Shown in pieces: positions 5,890-7,701 of a DNA stretch of 7,701 nucleotides (positions are counted from its first letter, which is position 1; every line of letters starts with the position of its first letter). The notes under the pieces were generated by a model. That model saw nothing but the letters and a program-made list of their open reading frames with translations, was not told the DNA's origin and made no database searches. This stretch comes from Phycisphaerae bacterium (lineage in GTDB: Bacteria > Planctomycetota > Phycisphaerae > Sedimentisphaerales > SG8-4). Where the stretch lies: positions 1 through 7,701 of the forward strand of contig JAUXAH010000082.1 in NCBI GenBank assembly GCA_030614945.1, written 5' to 3'. The position numbers and the translations under genes are program-made.

Positions 5890-5960
5890 TCCCGCACCAA
5901 TTAGGTGCGTCATCCGGCGCCGCATCGACGGACGTGAGCCTAAGCTCAATTGGTGCGGGA
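5890..5960 (+). repeat. 71-bp palindromic element with 13-bp inverted repeats upstream of waaF
   Basis: TCCCGCACCAATT (5890-5902) and AATTGGTGCGGGA (5948-5960) are perfect inverted repeats around a 45-bp centre. The left arm can instead pair locally: CGCACC (5893-5898) with GGTGCG (5904-5909) over a 5-base loop. Two mutually exclusive hairpins are therefore possible in the leader of waaF. It shares no obvious sequence with the GTCATTGCGAG family. It could be a second small repeat family or a structured leader. Confidence 0.75.
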
Positions 5961-5961
5961 C

Positions 5962-5996
5962 GATATGCGAGATGCAAGATACGAGATACGAGATTT
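5962..5996 (+). repeat. Heptad-periodic block D, right part (start of waaF)
   Basis: Five 7-bp units run in register (GATATGC, GAGATGC, then GAGATAC and GAGATTT). The likely start codon of the glycosyltransferase, ATG 5972-5974, lies within the second unit, so its first eight or so residues are encoded by repeat. Confidence 0.75.
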
Positions 5997-7069
5997 TAGT
6001 CTGCCTTCCTTCTCCTATGGGTGATGCTGTACTTTGCACACCGGCCCTGCGGGCCATTCGCCAACATTTCAAATCCTGCAAAATCTCGTTTTTTGCTAAG
6101 CCTGCGATTCGCGAGGTCTTATCGCCAAGCGGCTTCAACGACGGATGGCTGGAGCAACAAAATAAGAATCCGTTTGCGATTGCAAAAATGCTCAAGCGCC
6201 GTAGATTAGCATTCACACATGCAATCCTTTTCAAAAATTCTTTTGCTTCCAGCCTGGCGGTTTCTTTAGCAAGGATACCGGTTCGGATCGGCTATGCCCG
6301 CGAGGGACGTGGCTTTTTGCTCACCGACAAACTCTATCCACCAAAACTATCTGACGGTAAATTCAAACCACTTTCTATGATTGACTACTACCTTGCGATT
6401 GCCTCCTGGCTCGGTGCCGATACCACCAATAAAAATCTTGAGCTGCTCATCGACCCACAAGACCAGGAAAAACTAAAAGCCAAATTACCGCAAGTTGCTA
6501 AATCCGAAAGACCTGTTATCGTTATTGTACCCGGTGGAGCATTCGGGCCAAGTAAGTGCTGGCTCAACGAAAGATTTGCCCAAACAGCGAATTGGCTGAT
6601 TACCAACTACAACGCAACAGTTGTTGTTTCCGTCGCATCAAACCCTGTTGAGAGGCGAATTGCCAGAGAAATTTGCAATTCCAGCAGTCTGTCATTGCGA
6701 GCGCAGCGAAGCAATCTCAAACACAAACTTATCAACTTAGCGGCCAGCCCCATAACTCTTGGCGAATTAAAATCGCTTTTTTCAATTGCCGATTTAGTAA
6801 TAAGCAACGACACAGGCCCACGCCATATAGCCATAGCCCTGGGACGTAAAATTATCAGTTTGTTTGGGCCAAATGACCCTGCCTGGACCGATACCGGCTG
6901 CGAAAATGAAATCCAAATAGTCGGTGACGTCTCTTGCGCTCCCTGCAGCAAGCCGATATGTGAGAAAAAAGAACATTTGTGCATGCAGGCAATCACTGTA
7001 GAGATGGTTTGTGACGCCGCGAAAAGATTACTCGAAAAAAATCACCGGATAAGCGACAGCTATGAGTGA
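5972..7069 (+). CDS. waaF: ADP-heptose:LPS heptosyltransferase, GT9 family (WaaF/heptosyltransferase II-like)
   Basis: From ATG 5972 this is a 365-residue GT-B glycosyltransferase of family GT9, which transfers L-glycero-D-manno-heptose from ADP-heptose to the LPS inner core at the cytoplasmic face of the membrane. Evidence (numbered from this ATG) is the N-terminal YEILVCLPSPMGDAVLCTPA with the MGD acceptor-site motif at 16-18, VPGGAFGPSKCW (186-197), and the donor-binding SNDTGPRHIAIALG (278-291) with FGPNDP (298-303). A CxxCx4Cx6C pattern (C322, C325, C330, C337) is common in WaaF-type proteins. The frame is open back to GTG 5882, but those 30 residues come from a palindromic element and look unlike any GT9 N-terminus, so I prefer ATG 5972. 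Residues 240-249 (LSLRAQRSNL) are encoded by an in-frame copy of the 27-bp repeat, in the linker before NLAASPITLGEL. Heptosyltransferase I or III specificity cannot be excluded. Confidence 0.85.
   Translation: MQDTRYEILVCLPSPMGDAVLCTPALRAIRQHFKSCKISFFAKPAIREVLSPSGFNDGWLEQQNKNPFAIAKMLKRRRLAFTHAILFKNSFASSLAVSLARIPVRIGYAREGRGFLLTDKLYPPKLSDGKFKPLSMIDYYLAIASWLGADTTNKNLELLIDPQDQEKLKAKLPQVAKSERPVIVIVPGGAFGPSKCWLNERFAQTANWLITNYNATVVVSVASNPVERRIAREICNSSSLSLRAQRSNLKHKLINLAASPITLGELKSLFSIADLVISNDTGPRHIAIALGRKIISLFGPNDPAWTDTGCENEIQIVGDVSCAPCSKPICEKKEHLCMQAITVEMVCDAAKRLLEKNHRISDSYE
6691..6717 (+). repeat. Palindromic repeat, family GTCATTGCGAG…GCAATCT, copy inside waaF
   Basis: This 27-bp unit is identical to that at 1408-1434 except for C in place of A at 6704. 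It is 9 codons long and without stops in this frame, encoding most of LSLRAQRSNL. It lies in the interdomain part of the C-terminal half, away from the donor-binding motif. Confidence 0.9.
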
Positions 7070-7701
7070 ACAAAAATTTGTAGAAATTTCAAAATTGTTC
7101 TTCATCGACCCCGATTATAAAACGGCATTTAGCGAATTGGGCTTAACTTCCATTGATGCTGTCTTTTCTTTTAATGCCGCTAAAAATCTGGCCAAGGACA
7201 ATCTTGCCGGGTTCCGCAGACGCTTGCAATTTGAAATAGGTCTGCCGCCAACGACCGTCTTTTTGAAACGCTATGACAGGCCGCCAATTTTGGCCCAACT
7301 CAGAAACTGGCTCTCGGCTCGCCGCCGCATAAGTTGCGGCTTCCTCGATTTCGAGCCGGCAAATAAACTCACAATAGCGGGCGTAAATAACCCGAAAATT
7401 ATTTCTTGCGGCGAGCAATGGGGCACCTTTTTTGAGAAAAGAAGCTTTATAATCACTGAAAAAATTCCTGATGCCGACGCCCTGGAACGAAAATTGCCCG
7501 ACTGCTTCAACGCCCCGAATACAACTGAAAATTTGAAACTGCGAAGAAATTTTATCGCTCAATTAGCGGGCTTTGTAAAAAAATTCCACGAGACAAATTA
7601 TCGTCATCGAGACCTCTACCTTTCACACATATTCTACGCTGACAGCGGCAATTTTTATCTGATAGACCTGGCGCGGGCCTTCAAGCCAATTATCTGTCGC
7701 C
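7062..7701 (+). CDS. LPS core kinase, Kdo/WaaP (RfaP) family, 3'-truncated by the window edge
   Basis: An open frame from ATG 7062 runs 213 codons off the right edge. Its start overlaps the waaF stop (ATGAGTGA, 8 bases), so translation is probably coupled. The translation resembles WaaP: FEIGLPPTTVFLKRY (57-71), with K69 a candidate for the ATP-binding Lys, then E98 at the usual helix-C Glu position. RSFIITEKIPDADALE (127-142) follows, then the catalytic loop HRDLYLSHIF (182-191) with D184 and H189 as in WaaP's HRDCYICHF, and the metal-binding IDLARAF (201-207) with D202. Members phosphorylate heptose or Kdo in the LPS inner core using ATP. Next to a heptosyltransferase, heptose is the likelier acceptor, but the Kdo kinase (KdkA) or another family member cannot be excluded without the C-terminus. 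Confidence 0.82.
   Translation, partial: MSEQKFVEISKLFFIDPDYKTAFSELGLTSIDAVFSFNAAKNLAKDNLAGFRRRLQFEIGLPPTTVFLKRYDRPPILAQLRNWLSARRRISCGFLDFEPANKLTIAGVNNPKIISCGEQWGTFFEKRSFIITEKIPDADALERKLPDCFNAPNTTENLKLRRNFIAQLAGFVKKFHETNYRHRDLYLSHIFYADSGNFYLIDLARAFKPIICR

Noticed and set aside
5882..5971. N-terminal 30-residue extension of WaaF from GTG 5882.
   Set aside because: The residues come from a palindromic element and heptads, do not resemble GT9 proteins, and the GTG has no ribosome binding site.
5836..6234. 132-codon minus-strand open frame opposite the gmhB end and waaF start.
   Set aside because: It is antisense to conserved GT9 sequence, partly made of repeats, and shows no recognisable motif.

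Overview
The window looks like a chromosomal segment of a Gram-negative (LPS-making, diderm) bacterium. It holds a tRNA-Lys gene, an isocitrate dehydrogenase gene and a compact run of lipopolysaccharide inner-core genes. Base composition is balanced by eye, Shine-Dalgarno sites are mostly weak or absent, and the spacers and some genes are peppered with small repeats. These traits would fit an environmental lineage such as Planctomycetota/Phycisphaerae, but no marker here fixes the taxon and that placement is a low-confidence guess.

Layout: tRNA-Lys(TTT) lies on the minus strand at 56-129 and everything else is on the plus strand. A 174-bp spacer carries back-to-back promoters with perfect TTGACA -35 boxes. 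Then come icd (304-1395), lpxK (1466-2617), hldE (2653-4137), gmhA (4291-4887), gmhB (4894-5868), a GT9 heptosyltransferase (waaF-like, about 5972-7069) and a WaaP/Kdo-kinase-family LPS core kinase that overlaps it and runs off the right edge (7062 onward). No intrinsic terminator was seen, so one long transcript from the promoter at 243-271 is possible.

The genes make one pathway. GmhA isomerises sedoheptulose-7-phosphate. The HldE kinase domain makes heptose-1,7-bisphosphate, GmhB removes the 7-phosphate, and the HldE adenylyltransferase domain makes ADP-heptose. The GT9 enzyme adds heptose to the core and the WaaP-like kinase probably phosphorylates it. LpxK adds the 4'-phosphate of lipid A. 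The epimerase HldD and the Kdo transferase WaaA are not in the window.

The most interesting layer is the repeats. (1) A palindromic family with ends GTCATTGCGAG and GCAATCT occurs as two simple 27-bp copies, one in frame inside waaF, and as one head-to-head double copy between hldE and gmhA. The double copy is bounded by a perfect 20-bp direct duplication of the hldE-stop/gmhA-start junction, so it looks like an insertion that kept both genes intact. (2) Blocks of sequence with a 7-bp period recur at five places, two of them inside lpxK and one supplying the likely waaF start codon. (3) A separate 71-bp element with 13-bp inverted repeats sits between two heptad blocks just upstream of waaF. 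In addition, GmhB carries an unusual proline-rich linker and a two-helix membrane anchor.
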